The notes: generated by a model not told the origin, from the sequence alone. A stretch of 64,000 bases of DNA from JAHTBL01 sp038532735 (GCA_038532735.1 JBCBAC010000005.1:186001-250000), one strand, 5' to 3'. Shown: positions 26,069-34,650, numbered from the stretch's first letter. Made by a program: numbers and translations.

Positions 26069-26355
26069 TATTCCACCACCTTTGGCACCGCGAAAAAGCC
26101 CTCGCGCGCATCGGGTGCATTGCTGAGAACCTTCTCCTGCTGATCGCCATCCGTCACCACATCCTCGCGCCGCTTCAGACGCTGAGGCGTGACCGAGGTC
26201 ATCGGCTCCACGCCCTCCACATCCACTTCCTCAAGCTGCTCGATGAACCCAAGGATCGCGTTGAACTCTTCGGCCAAAGCCGGAAGCGCGTCGTCTTCCA
26301 CTTTGATCCGGGCCAGTTTCGCCACTTTGGCAGCGGTGGTGATGTCGATGGACAT
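26068..26355 (-). CDS. gatC: Asp/Glu-tRNA amidotransferase subunit C
   Basis: GatC is the small subunit that stabilises GatA. The 95-residue protein starts MSIDITTAAKVAKLARIKV and ends in the GatC tail with MTSVTPQRLKRREDVVTDGDQQEKVLSNAPDAREGFFAVPKVVE. The start at MSIDI has GAGGGAAAG upstream; the open frame further 5' is an artefact. It is coupled to gatA by a one-base overlap. Confidence 0.96.
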   Translation of the reverse strand: MSIDITTAAKVAKLARIKVEDDALPALAEEFNAILGFIEQLEEVDVEGVEPMTSVTPQRLKRREDVVTDGDQQEKVLSNAPDAREGFFAVPKVVE

Positions 26356-26387
26356 GGGGGCTTTCCCTCGTAAGAACGAGAGGCGGT

Positions 26388-27044
26388 TTAGCGCGCCTCT
26401 TGAGCGATGCCAAGCACGTGTCTGCGGTAAACTTCGATCATCCAGGCCAGCATGATCCCGTTCAGGATATGCCACATGAAATGCGTGCCCATCGGGAAGC
26501 CATCGCAAAGCGGCAAATCAACGGTGCGGAAGGTCAGCGAGACGACCAATATCGTCGCCCCAATCGCCAGCCCTTTGGCCGTCTCAGGTGCCCGCTCCCG
26601 CAGCCACAAGGCGTAGAGATAGATCAGCAACGGCACAGGCGCATAGCCCGCCGAAGATCCCAGCCCCGGGATCAGTGAAAACGCCGGCACCATCATGCCC
26701 GCATAGGGAATGAACAAGGCCACACCGCCCAAGGCCGCCCAAAGGCCAAAGCCGAGAAATGCCCGGTTGGCCACATAGATGTAAAGCAGGATGAACAGCA
26801 AAATCGGGGCAACATCCGTCGCCGCCGCCCAGCCCGTCGCATGGGTGTGAAACAGAAACGAGCCCACGCCGATGGCAAAGAGAACCACACAGAGCGCGCG
26901 CGCCAAAGGCAGCCCCGCCGTCCGCCGCCACATGAACAAAGCCCCCAGAATGAACGCGATATTTGTCACGGCATTGATCGGCTCGGCCCAATAGGAGGCA
27001 TCCATCCGCTCGCAATAGGCATCAATCTGCTCGGTCCAGTTCAT
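26388..27044 (-). CDS. Ceramidase-domain (CREST superfamily) membrane protein
   Basis: The 218-residue seven-helix protein resembles alkaline ceramidase. It starts with WTEQIDAYCERMDASYWAEPINAVTNIAF and has GVGSFLFHTHATGWAAATDVAPI, holding the Ser, His and Asp of the active site, plus C-terminal GTHFMWHILN with two further His ligands. It would be a zinc-dependent amide hydrolase acting on lipid amides at the inner membrane. The substrate in a bacterium that may lack ceramide is unclear. Confidence 0.88.
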   Translation of the reverse strand: MNWTEQIDAYCERMDASYWAEPINAVTNIAFILGALFMWRRTAGLPLARALCVVLFAIGVGSFLFHTHATGWAAATDVAPILLFILLYIYVANRAFLGFGLWAALGGVALFIPYAGMMVPAFSLIPGLGSSAGYAPVPLLIYLYALWLRERAPETAKGLAIGATILVVSLTFRTVDLPLCDGFPMGTHFMWHILNGIMLAWMIEVYRRHVLGIAQEAR

Positions 27045-27109
27045 GCTTTGGCTTTCCTTCCGCTCCCGCTACCCTCTCAGATAACAACCCTCAGCTCGGA
27101 GACCACCCC

Positions 27110-27802
27110 ATGAAGATCATCCCTCTCGGACATGCCAGCCTGCGCATCGAAATCGAAGATCAGATCCTGCTGATCGACCCTTGGCTCGAAGGCAACCCGG
27201 CCTTTCCCGATGACCGCCGCGCCGAGGCGATTGCAGGCACCACCGCCATTTTTCAGACCCACGGCCATTTCGACCACGCCGCCGAGATCGAGGCGATCGC
27301 CAAAGACACCAGCGCCCATATCTACGCAATTGTAGAGCTCGCCAGTTGGCTCACCGAAAGCGTGGGCGTGGAGGCCACCGGCTTCAACAAAGGCGGCACC
27401 ATCACGCTTGGCGACGTCAAGGTCACCATGGTCAACGCCACCCATTCCAGCTCGCTCCCGCTCTCCGACAAACTGGTCTATGCCGGCTCCGAGGCTGGCT
27501 ATATGGTCTCCGGCGAAGGCCACACGATCTACATCTCCGGCGACACGGATGTGATGGCCGACATGCAGGTCTTCAACGCGCTCCACACACCCGATATCGG
27601 CATCCTCTGCGCGGGCGGGCACTTTACAATGGACATGCACCGCGCCGCCTTTGCCGCGCGCACGTTCTTTAACTTCAAGACGGTGATCCCCTATCACTAC
27701 AAAACCTTCCCGCTGCTCGAACAATCGGCTGACCAGATGATCAAGCACTTGCCTGACGTTCGGGTCATAGAACCCGAACCGATGGTCGCAATTGAGATGT
27801 GA
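27110..27802 (+). CDS. UPF0173 family metal-dependent hydrolase
   Basis: The 230-residue metallo-beta-lactamase-fold protein starts MKIIPLGHASLRIEIEDQILLIDPWL. Its metal motif is THGHFDHAAE (HxHxDH), with further ligands in NATHSSS, ISGDTDVMADM and IPYHYKTFP. This is the UPF0173/YtkL family of conserved hydrolases; the natural substrate is unknown. It is divergent from the ceramidase-like gene, and a dispersed repeat lies right after the stop. Confidence 0.9.
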   Translation: MKIIPLGHASLRIEIEDQILLIDPWLEGNPAFPDDRRAEAIAGTTAIFQTHGHFDHAAEIEAIAKDTSAHIYAIVELASWLTESVGVEATGFNKGGTITLGDVKVTMVNATHSSSLPLSDKLVYAGSEAGYMVSGEGHTIYISGDTDVMADMQVFNALHTPDIGILCAGGHFTMDMHRAAFAARTFFNFKTVIPYHYKTFPLLEQSADQMIKHLPDVRVIEPEPMVAIEM

Positions 27803-27803
27803 G

Positions 27804-27827
27804 GATGCCTTCGGCGAGGATATTTGG
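27804..27827 (-). repeat. Copy of a dispersed intergenic repeat (type ATATCCTCGCC)
   Basis: Read on the minus strand, the 24 bases CCAAATATCCTC followed by GCCGAAGGCATC are identical to a copy downstream of the SPFH gene near 33.5 kb. It starts two bases after the UPF0173 stop codon. Confidence 0.65.
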
Positions 27828-27860
27828 AAAAAGCGAAGCCGACAATTTGAATAAAATACC

Positions 27861-27895
27861 GGCTTCTTTTGTCCCCAAATACCTCCGCCGGAGGC
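27861..27895 (+). repeat. Second copy of a dispersed repeat with CCGCCGG hairpin
   Basis: The 23-base core is identical to the copy near 21.73 kb. It continues into CCTCCGCCGGAGG, a self-complementary segment that can form a short hairpin. It lies between convergent UPF0173 and tadA genes, about 10 bases after the tadA stop on the minus strand. Confidence 0.6.
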
Positions 27896-27905
27896 TCAAG
27901 CGGCC

Positions 27906-28358
27906 TTAGCCGCGCAGATTTCCGAAGAATGTCTTCAACAGGCGCTCAGCCTCATCTGCCGCGATCCCGTCATAAATCTCCGGCACATGGTGACATTGGG
28001 CATGGCTGAACACCCGAGCGCCATGTGCGACGCCACCCGACTTTGGATCGCTTGCCCCATAATAAAGCCGCGCAATCCGCGCGAAGGAAATGGTGGCCGC
28101 GCACATCGGGCACGGCTCCAGCGTGACGTAGAGATCATACCCCGGCAGCCGGTCTGAGCCTATCGCCGCACACGCCGCGCGGATCGCCAGCACCTCCGCA
28201 TGGGCAGTCGGATCGTAAAGCTCTCGCGTCCGGTTGCCCGCTTGCGCCACGACCGCACCATCCGGAGCCACCACCACGGCGCCCACGGGAACCTCCCCCC
28301 GTGCCGCCGCTGCGCGCGCTTCTTCCAGCGCGATATTCATGTGGCTCTTAAACTCCAT
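27906..28358 (-). CDS. tadA: tRNA adenosine(34) deaminase / nucleoside deaminase
   Basis: This enzyme converts wobble adenosine to inosine in tRNA(Arg). The 150-residue protein has the zinc and catalytic motif PTAHAEVLAIRAA (HAE) and TLEPCPMCAATISFARI (PCxxC). The C-terminal GARVFSHAQCHHVPEIYDG is typical of TadA. A different nucleoside or base deaminase cannot be excluded but is less likely. It is divergent from the pseudouridine synthase gene. Confidence 0.92.
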   Translation of the reverse strand: MEFKSHMNIALEEARAAAARGEVPVGAVVVAPDGAVVAQAGNRTRELYDPTAHAEVLAIRAACAAIGSDRLPGYDLYVTLEPCPMCAATISFARIARLYYGASDPKSGGVAHGARVFSHAQCHHVPEIYDGIAADEAERLLKTFFGNLRG

Positions 28359-28423
28359 TCTCCGTCCCTGCCCCAGCCTGCCCGCTCTGGCAAGCCCGCA
28401 GAAAACCCGTTAAGGCCTGCGCT

Positions 28424-29212
28424 ATGAGCACTGAGATCCCCAAAGGTGATCGTATCGCCAAGGTTCTGGCCCGCGCCGGCGTCGCCTCGCGCCGGGAAGC
28501 TGAGCGCATGATCGAAGCGGGCCGCGTCACTGTCGATGGCAAGAAGATCGACAGCCCAGCCCTGAACGTCACCGACAAGGCGGTCATCACCGTCGACGGC
28601 AAACCGATTGCCGAGGCCGAGCCCGCGCGGCTCTGGCTCTATCACAAACCCACGGGCCTCGTGACGACCGCGCGCGATGAAAAGGGCCGCGAGACGGTGT
28701 TCGACGCGCTCCCCGAAGATATGCCGCGTGTGATGAGCGTCGGGCGGCTCGACATCAATTCCGAGGGGCTTCTGCTCCTCACCAATGATGGCGGTCTCAA
28801 ACGCACGTTGGAGCTGCCCTCAACCGGCTGGCTCCGCAAGTACCGCGTCCGCGTGAACGGTCGCCCGGATGACGCCACGCTTGAGCCGCTCCGCCGCGGC
28901 ATCACCATCGACGGCGAAAAGTTCCAGGGCATGCAGGTCACGCTTGACCGTCAGCAAGGCGCCAATGCCTGGCTCACCATCGGCCTGCGCGAAGGCAAGA
29001 ACCGCGAGATCCGCCGCGCGATGGAAGCCGTGGGCCTGCCCGTCAATCGCCTCTTGCGCATCAGCTACGGCCCGTTCCGCTTGGGCGATCTGAAACAAGG
29101 CGCCGTCGAAGAGGTCAAAGCTCGCGTTCTGGCCGATCAGATGGGCTGGAACGACAAGCCCAAACCCCAACGCAAGCGCAAACCGCCGCGCCGACGGAAC
29201 GATCCGCGCTAA
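28424..29212 (+). CDS. rluB: rRNA large-subunit pseudouridine synthase (RsuA/RluB family)
   Basis: The protein has an N-terminal S4 RNA-binding domain (KVLARAGVASRREAERMIEAGRVTVDG). The RsuA-type catalytic domain follows, with GRLDINSEGLLLLTNDG holding the catalytic Asp and the LREGKNREIRRAM motif. The C-terminus is a Lys/Arg-rich tail (KPQRKRKPPRRRNDPR). It probably modifies helix 89 or nearby in 23S rRNA. The choice of RluB over RluE or RsuA is by length and lineage only. Confidence 0.88.
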   Translation: MSTEIPKGDRIAKVLARAGVASRREAERMIEAGRVTVDGKKIDSPALNVTDKAVITVDGKPIAEAEPARLWLYHKPTGLVTTARDEKGRETVFDALPEDMPRVMSVGRLDINSEGLLLLTNDGGLKRTLELPSTGWLRKYRVRVNGRPDDATLEPLRRGITIDGEKFQGMQVTLDRQQGANAWLTIGLREGKNREIRRAMEAVGLPVNRLLRISYGPFRLGDLKQGAVEEVKARVLADQMGWNDKPKPQRKRKPPRRRNDPR

Positions 29213-29291
29213 AATTCCCCCTTCTGGTATTTTTCCAAGCGCTTACATATAGTTTTGATGTTCGCAGGTTAGTGGGGCCGAGGGGGCCGTC

Positions 29292-29375
29292 ATGTCAGCA
29301 ACCGGATTGCAGAAATTGGCCTTTGGCCTGCTCTTGGCGTTGATCGTCTATGTCTCCGTCGGCGGAGGGCTTTAA
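29292..29375 (+). CDS. 27-residue single-TM microprotein
   Basis: The short frame encodes MSATGLQKLAFGLLLALIVY and then VSVGGGL. It is one transmembrane helix with a glycine-rich tail. A GGGGGCC ribosome-binding site lies just upstream, and the stop is two bases before the XpaC-like start, so it would be the first gene of the TelA operon. It is too short to recognise by family. Its hydrophobicity and tight spacing are the only evidence for coding. Confidence 0.55.
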   Translation: MSATGLQKLAFGLLLALIVYVSVGGGL

Positions 29376-29377
29376 GC

Positions 29378-30247
29378 ATGGCGCAACGCTTTGGCGGCAA
29401 ATACAGCCCCGGCGCGCCCGACACCCCGTCGGAGTTTCGCGGCAAGACCCGCACCCGTGTCGGTGGACGGGCCAATCTGCTGTTCTTCGTCCCGCTCCCG
29501 CTGGCGGTGCGCGCCTTTACCGGGGACGCCAGCCAGCTTGCGCTCAACCTGATCGCGTTCGGCACGCTGCTGCTGACCGCTTGGCTCACACGCGAAGGGC
29601 TGAAAGCCGAAGAGGCCTATAACGCACGCAAAGTCGCCAAACGACCTGCTTTTCCTCGCAAAATCGCCGCCTCCCTACTAACCGGGGGCGCGCTTTTCGT
29701 GGCCGGTTTCGCCTCTAGCGGCCTTGGCCTTGCCACGATTGTCTTCGCCGTCGCGGGCACCCTTTTGCATGGCTTCGCCTTCGGTCTCGACCCGCTGAAA
29801 GACAAGGGTGTGGAGGGCATCGACGCCTATCAGCAATCCCGCGTCGCCCGCGCCGTCGATGAGGCCGAAGACCACCTCAAGGCCATGAAAGACGCGATCC
29901 TGCGCGCGCAAGATCGCCAGATGGAATCCCGCGTCGACCGCTTCGCCAACACCGTCCGCGATCTGGCCCGCACGGTCGAGGAAGACCCCCGCGATCTGGC
30001 CGCCGCACGCAAATATCTGGGCGTCTACCTGCTGGGCGCGCGCGACGCGACCGCCAAGTTCGCCGACATCTACGCACGCACCCGCGACGCGCAGGCGAAA
30101 GCCGATTATGAGGCCCTGCTCACCGATCTTGAGCAGAACTTCGCCGCCCGAAACAAAACCATGTTGCTGGCCGACCGCAGCGATCTGGATATTGAAATCG
30201 ACGTCCTGCGCGAGCGCCTCGCCCGCGAAGGTGTCAGAACAGAGTAA
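29378..30247 (+). CDS. XpaC-like (5-bromo-4-chloroindolyl phosphate hydrolysis) protein
   Basis: The 289-residue protein has two hydrophobic stretches near the N-terminus (about residues 28-58 and 80-125) and a long charged helical region with the family-like RDLARTVEEDPRDLAAARKYLGVYLLGARDATAKFADIY. XpaC proteins are usually encoded next to TelA, as here, and have been placed in tellurite/envelope-stress gene neighbourhoods. Direct phosphatase activity is doubtful. The gap to TelA is about 15 bases. Confidence 0.82.
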   Translation: MAQRFGGKYSPGAPDTPSEFRGKTRTRVGGRANLLFFVPLPLAVRAFTGDASQLALNLIAFGTLLLTAWLTREGLKAEEAYNARKVAKRPAFPRKIAASLLTGGALFVAGFASSGLGLATIVFAVAGTLLHGFAFGLDPLKDKGVEGIDAYQQSRVARAVDEAEDHLKAMKDAILRAQDRQMESRVDRFANTVRDLARTVEEDPRDLAAARKYLGVYLLGARDATAKFADIYARTRDAQAKADYEALLTDLEQNFAARNKTMLLADRSDLDIEIDVLRERLAREGVRTE

Positions 30248-30262
30248 CCAGGGAGCCCCAAA

Positions 30263-31456
30263 ATGGATGAAAATGTGCGCAAAGAGGCCGAGAAAACTCT
30301 CGCCGCTGTCGAAGAGCTGAACGCGGTTGTCTTGCCCGAACCGACACCGGCCAATGAGATCGTGCCGATGGAGAAGGCCAACAAAACCCAGACCGCCGCC
30401 ATCAAGAAGCGCATGGACGAAATCGACATGGAAAACACCCAGTCGATCATCTCCTTCGGCTCCGCCGCGCAGGCCGAGTTGCAACAGATTAGCCAATCCA
30501 TGTTGGCGGATGTGCGTAACAAGGACGTCGGCCCCGCCGGTGACAGCCTGCGCAATATCGTGACCACGATCCGCGGGTTTTCGATCTCCGAGCTAGACGT
30601 CCGCCGCGAGCGCAGCTGGTGGGAGAAACTGCTGGGCCGCGCCGCCCCCATGGCGAAATTCGTCGCTAAGTTTGAGGACGTGCAGGACCAGATCGACAAG
30701 ATTACCGATAACCTGCTCAAGCACGAGCATACGCTGCTCAAAGACATCAAGTCGCTTGATGTGCTCTACGAAAAAACACTGACCTTCTACGACGAACTGG
30801 CGCTCTACATCGCCGCCGGGGAAGAGAAGATCGCCGAGCTGGACGCGACCACGATCCCCAATAAGGAACGCGAGGTTGAAGCCGCGTCAGAAGAAAATCA
30901 GGTCATGAAAGCGCAAGAGCTGCGCGACCTGCGCGCCGCGCGCGATGATCTGGAACGCCGCTTGCATGACCTGAAACTGACCCGTCAGGTCACGATGCAG
31001 TCCTTGCCCTCGATCCGCCTGGTGCAGGAGAACGACAAGTCGCTGGTCACTAAGATCAACTCCACGCTGGTAAACACCGTGCCGCTCTGGGAAACCCAGC
31101 TGGCCCAAGCAGTCACCATCCAGCGCTCCCGCGAAGCCGCAGAGGCTGTGCGCGGCGCAAACGATCTGACGAACGAGCTTCTGACCGCCAACGCCAAGAA
31201 CCTGCGCGAGGCGAACAAGGTTGTGCGCGAGGAAATGGAGCGCGGCGTCTTTGACATCGAAGCCGTGAAGACCGCGAATGCGGAGCTTGTCGCCACGATC
31301 GAGGAAAGCCTCCAGATCGCCGACGAGGGCAAGGCCAAACGCGCCGCCGCCGAAGTCGAGCTGCAGAAGATGGAGGCAGAGCTGCGCGACACCCTCGCCG
31401 CTGCCAAATCCCGCAAGACCGGCACCGGCGACACCATCGGCACGGCGGCTGGCTAA
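30263..31456 (+). CDS. telA: TelA family toxic-anion resistance protein
   Basis: The 397-residue soluble coiled-coil-rich protein matches TelA/KlaA: AQAELQQISQSMLADVRNKDVGPAGDSL, the ISELDVRRERSWWEKLLG segment, and a C-terminal region with LPSIRLVQENDKSLVTKI and LREANKVVREEMERGVFD. TelA proteins occur in tellurite-resistance and general envelope stress neighbourhoods, often with XpaC and TerD genes; the biochemical role is unknown. GGGAGCCCC precedes the start. It is followed at six bases by the DUF2927 lipoprotein gene. Confidence 0.9.
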   Translation: MDENVRKEAEKTLAAVEELNAVVLPEPTPANEIVPMEKANKTQTAAIKKRMDEIDMENTQSIISFGSAAQAELQQISQSMLADVRNKDVGPAGDSLRNIVTTIRGFSISELDVRRERSWWEKLLGRAAPMAKFVAKFEDVQDQIDKITDNLLKHEHTLLKDIKSLDVLYEKTLTFYDELALYIAAGEEKIAELDATTIPNKEREVEAASEENQVMKAQELRDLRAARDDLERRLHDLKLTRQVTMQSLPSIRLVQENDKSLVTKINSTLVNTVPLWETQLAQAVTIQRSREAAEAVRGANDLTNELLTANAKNLREANKVVREEMERGVFDIEAVKTANAELVATIEESLQIADEGKAKRAAAEVELQKMEAELRDTLAAAKSRKTGTGDTIGTAAG

Positions 31457-31462
31457 ACGCAT

Positions 31463-32413
31463 ATGAAGACGGCACTGAAATGGCTTGCAGGATCGGCCGC
31501 GCTTTTCGCGCTGGTCGCCTGCGAGCCTGTGCCGCCTTCCCCCAAACCGCAGGCCCGGCCGCCAGGTCTAGCCGCCCCCGCGCCCAAACCAACGCCCGAG
31601 CGCTCGACTGAAAGCCTGGAGTTGGAGCGCTATTACGCCCGCGTCGAAAATGACCTACTGATCCAGGGCCTTCTGCGTCAGGATGGCGGCGGGGCCGACA
31701 CGCCCTTCAACAAGCGCCAACTGGTCGAAAACTTCACCCGCATCGCGATGTTCAACGAATACACCGAACGCGCCAATGCGCTGACCCGGGTCGAAAGCGC
31801 CTCTGTCCTGCGGCGCTGGGACAAACCGATTTTCATGTCGGTCGAATTTGGCGCCTCTGTCCCGCAAGCCAAACAGCAAGCCGATCGCGCCGAGATTGCC
31901 CGCTTCACCAAGCGCCTCTCCCGCCTGACGGATGTCCCCATCCGGCTGGCCAAACGCGGGGCAAATTTCCACGTTCTGATCCTGCATGAAGACGAACGCC
32001 GCGCTTATGGCCCGCGCATTCAGCAACTCGCCCCCGGCATTACCCCCTCCGCGCTCGACCGGATCGTGAATCTGCCTCGCTCCACCTTCTGCGTCGCACT
32101 CAGCCAATCTGAGGGCGCAGGCAATGCCAGCTACGACCGCGCCATCGCCGTCATCCGGGCCGAGCATCCTGACATCCTGCGCACCGCCTGCCTGCACGAA
32201 GAAATCGCGCAAGCTCTTGGCCTCGCCAATGACAGCGCTGCCGCCCGCCCGTCGATCTTCAACGACGACGAAGAGTTCGGCCGCCTCACGACCCATGACG
32301 AATTACTGCTGCAGATCCTCTATGATCCGCGCATGAAAACCGGGATGCGCATCCAGCAAGCGCGCCCCACTGCCGAAGTCATCGCCGCCGAACTGCTTGG
32401 CGGCCCCGCATAA
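31463..32413 (+). CDS. DUF2927 lipoprotein with HEExxQ motif
   Basis: The 316-residue protein has a lipoprotein signal peptide (lipobox LVAC, Cys at 20) and a Pro-rich linker. A DUF2927 domain follows, with the conserved CLHEEIAQALGLANDS at 243-258 and a Ser-Ile-Phe-Asn-Asp-Asp-Glu-Glu-Phe stretch. The HEExxQALGL motif resembles the zinc helix of gluzincin and matrixin metallopeptidases but lacks the second His of HExxH. A peptidase-like function is therefore possible but not shown. It sits between telA and the SPFH gene in the same operon. Confidence 0.8.
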   Translation: MKTALKWLAGSAALFALVACEPVPPSPKPQARPPGLAAPAPKPTPERSTESLELERYYARVENDLLIQGLLRQDGGGADTPFNKRQLVENFTRIAMFNEYTERANALTRVESASVLRRWDKPIFMSVEFGASVPQAKQQADRAEIARFTKRLSRLTDVPIRLAKRGANFHVLILHEDERRAYGPRIQQLAPGITPSALDRIVNLPRSTFCVALSQSEGAGNASYDRAIAVIRAEHPDILRTACLHEEIAQALGLANDSAAARPSIFNDDEEFGRLTTHDELLLQILYDPRMKTGMRIQQARPTAEVIAAELLGGPA

Positions 32414-32428
32414 TCAAGGAGACCATTC

Positions 32429-33508
32429 ATGGGCATTTTCGATTTCCTCAGCGGCGAGTTCATCGACGTCATCCACTGGACCGATGATAGCCGCGACACA
32501 ATGGTCTGGCGGTTTGAGCGTGAAGGCCACGAAATCAAATACGGCGCCAAGCTGACCGTGCGCGAGGGCCAAGCGGCAGTCTTCGTCCATGAAGGGCAAC
32601 TGGCCGATGTCTTCACGCCGGGTCTCTACATGCTCGAGACCAACAACATGCCGATCCTGACCACGCTCAACCACTGGGATCACGGCTTCCGCAGCCCCTT
32701 CAAGTCCGAGATTTACTACGTCAACACAACGCGCTTCAACGATCTCAAATGGGGCACCAAGAACCCGATCATGTGCCGCGACCCGGAGTTCGGGCCGGTC
32801 CGCCTGCGCGCGTTCGGCACTTACTCCGTTCGCGTGACCGACCCCGCAAAGTTCCTCATCGAAATCGTCGGCACCGACGGCGAGTTCACTATGGACGAGA
32901 TCAGCTACCAGATCCGCAACATCATCGTGCAGGCCTTCTCGCGCCTGATCGCGGGCTCCGGCATCCCTGTCCTCGACATGGCCGCCAATACGGGCGAGCT
33001 GGGCAAAGCGCTGGCCAACAAGATCAGCGAACAGATCGCCGCCTACGGCCTCACCCTGCCCGAGCTCTACATCGAAAACATTTCGCTGCCGTCGTCGGTG
33101 GAAGCCGCGCTCGACAAACGTACCTCCGCTGGTATCGCCGGAGACCTTGGCCGCTTCACCCAATATTCCGCGGCTGAGGCCATGACCGAAGCCGCCCGCA
33201 ACCCCGGCGGCGATGGCGGGATGGGCGCGGGGCTCGGCATGGGAATGGGCATGGCGATGGCCACCCAAATGCAGCCGCAAATGGCCCCACCACCGCCGCC
33301 CGTGGAACATGTCTGGCACGTCGCCGAGAACGGCAAAACCAAAGGCCCCTTCTCCAAGGCGCGCATGGGCCAGATGGCACAAGACGGCACGCTCACCCGC
33401 GACACCCATGTCTGGACAGCAGGTCAAGACGGCTGGAAAACCGCAGACGAAGTCGCAGAACTCGCGCAACTCTTCACGATCCTGCCGCCACCGCCTCCCG
33501 GCGCGTAG
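32429..33508 (+). CDS. SPFH-domain protein with C-terminal GYF_2 domain (YdjI-like)
   Basis: The 359-residue protein has an SPFH/band-7-like domain (about residues 1-235), including MGIFDFLSGEFIDVIHW and GTYSVRVTDPAKFL. A Met/Gly/Pro-rich linker with MGMGMAMA leads to a GYF_2/DUF4339 module (about 290-345, HVWHVAENGKTKGPFS). This virion-core-like SPFH type includes Bacillus YdjI, which works with YdjG to recruit PspA to the membrane. No transmembrane segment is visible, so membrane anchoring may depend on the next gene. Confidence 0.85.
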   Translation: MGIFDFLSGEFIDVIHWTDDSRDTMVWRFEREGHEIKYGAKLTVREGQAAVFVHEGQLADVFTPGLYMLETNNMPILTTLNHWDHGFRSPFKSEIYYVNTTRFNDLKWGTKNPIMCRDPEFGPVRLRAFGTYSVRVTDPAKFLIEIVGTDGEFTMDEISYQIRNIIVQAFSRLIAGSGIPVLDMAANTGELGKALANKISEQIAAYGLTLPELYIENISLPSSVEAALDKRTSAGIAGDLGRFTQYSAAEAMTEAARNPGGDGGMGAGLGMGMGMAMATQMQPQMAPPPPPVEHVWHVAENGKTKGPFSKARMGQMAQDGTLTRDTHVWTAGQDGWKTADEVAELAQLFTILPPPPPGA

Positions 33509-33509
33509 A

Positions 33510-33547
33510 GCTTTCATTCTGGTCCAAATATCCTCGCCGAAGGCATC
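33510..33547 (+). repeat. Dispersed intergenic repeat after the SPFH gene
   Basis: The segment GCTTTCATTCTGG continues into a 24-base block identical to the inverted copy near 27.8 kb. The zinc-ribbon gene starts three bases after the block. The same GCTTTCATTCTGG reappears just after the next gene. Confidence 0.65.
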
Positions 33548-33549
33548 TG

Positions 33550-34650
33550 ATGGAACTCGTCCCTGCACCGATCCAGGATCACCGCTTCCCCTGCGAGCAA
33601 TGCGGCGCTGATTACCGCTTTGCCGCCGGGGAAAACGCACTGATTTGTGATCATTGCGGCGACACCCAGCGCATCGTGGAGCCCTCTGGCGCCACCGCCA
33701 TCAAAGAGCTCGACTTCCGCACCGCGCTTGAGGCCCGCCTGCCTGAAGCCGAAATCGAAGAAACCCGTGTCATCACCTGCCCAAATTGCGCAGCCCAGAC
33801 CGAGTTTGACGCCGACACCCACGCCAAGGAATGCCCGTTCTGCGCCACGCCCATCGTGACCGACACCGGGACCCACCGTCATATCAAACCCAAAGCCGTG
33901 CTACCCTTCCAACTGGACGAACGTGCTGCCAAAGCCGCAATGAATGACTGGCTCGGCAGCCTCTGGTTCGCGCCAAACGGCCTGAAAAACTACGCCCGCA
34001 AGGGCCGCAAAATGCAGGGCATCTATGTGCCCTACTGGACCTACGACGCGCAAACCGCCACGCGCTATTCGGGCCAGCGTGGCGATGATTACTACGTCAC
34101 CCGCAAAGTCATGGTCGATGGCGAAATGCGCACCCGTCAGGAACGCCGCACCCGCTGGTCTTCCGCATCAGGCCGCGTCTCGCGCTTCTTTGACGATGTG
34201 CTGATCCTCGCGTCAAAATCCCTACCCAAACGCTTCACCGACGCGTTGCAGCCCTGGGATCTGAGCTATCTCGAACCCTACCTGCCCGAGTTCCTCGCTG
34301 GCTTCCGCGCTGAAGGCTACACGGTCGAGCTGAAAGAGGGCTACACCGAGGCCCGCCAGCAGATGGACCGCGTGATCGAACGCGACGTGCGCTTTGATAT
34401 CGGCGGCGACCGCCAGCGCATCCACAGCCTCGACACGCGCGTGTCGGACGTCACCTTCAAGCATATCCTGCTGCCCGTGTGGCTTGCCGCTTACAAATAC
34501 CGCGGCGAGACCTATCGCTTTGTGGTCAACGGCCAAACCGGCCGCGTGCAGGGCGAACGCCCCTATTCCGCCTGGAAAATCGCCTTCGCCGTGATCCTTG
34601 GCGCCATCGTCGCAGGCGCCTTCGGCTACGCCATCGCGATCAATCAATAG
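33550..34650 (+). CDS. Double zinc-ribbon membrane protein (YdjG-like)
   Basis: The 366-residue protein has two zinc ribbons: Cys 15/18 with 33/36, and Cys 77/80 with 95/98. A central domain follows (IYVPYWTYDAQTATRYSGQRG), and a single transmembrane helix lies at the C-terminus (about 343-362). Bacillus YdjG, a partner of the SPFH protein YdjI, has a related zinc-ribbon plus membrane layout. It probably tethers the SPFH protein encoded upstream. It closes the TelA operon. Confidence 0.78.
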   Translation: MELVPAPIQDHRFPCEQCGADYRFAAGENALICDHCGDTQRIVEPSGATAIKELDFRTALEARLPEAEIEETRVITCPNCAAQTEFDADTHAKECPFCATPIVTDTGTHRHIKPKAVLPFQLDERAAKAAMNDWLGSLWFAPNGLKNYARKGRKMQGIYVPYWTYDAQTATRYSGQRGDDYYVTRKVMVDGEMRTRQERRTRWSSASGRVSRFFDDVLILASKSLPKRFTDALQPWDLSYLEPYLPEFLAGFRAEGYTVELKEGYTEARQQMDRVIERDVRFDIGGDRQRIHSLDTRVSDVTFKHILLPVWLAAYKYRGETYRFVVNGQTGRVQGERPYSAWKIAFAVILGAIVAGAFGYAIAINQ

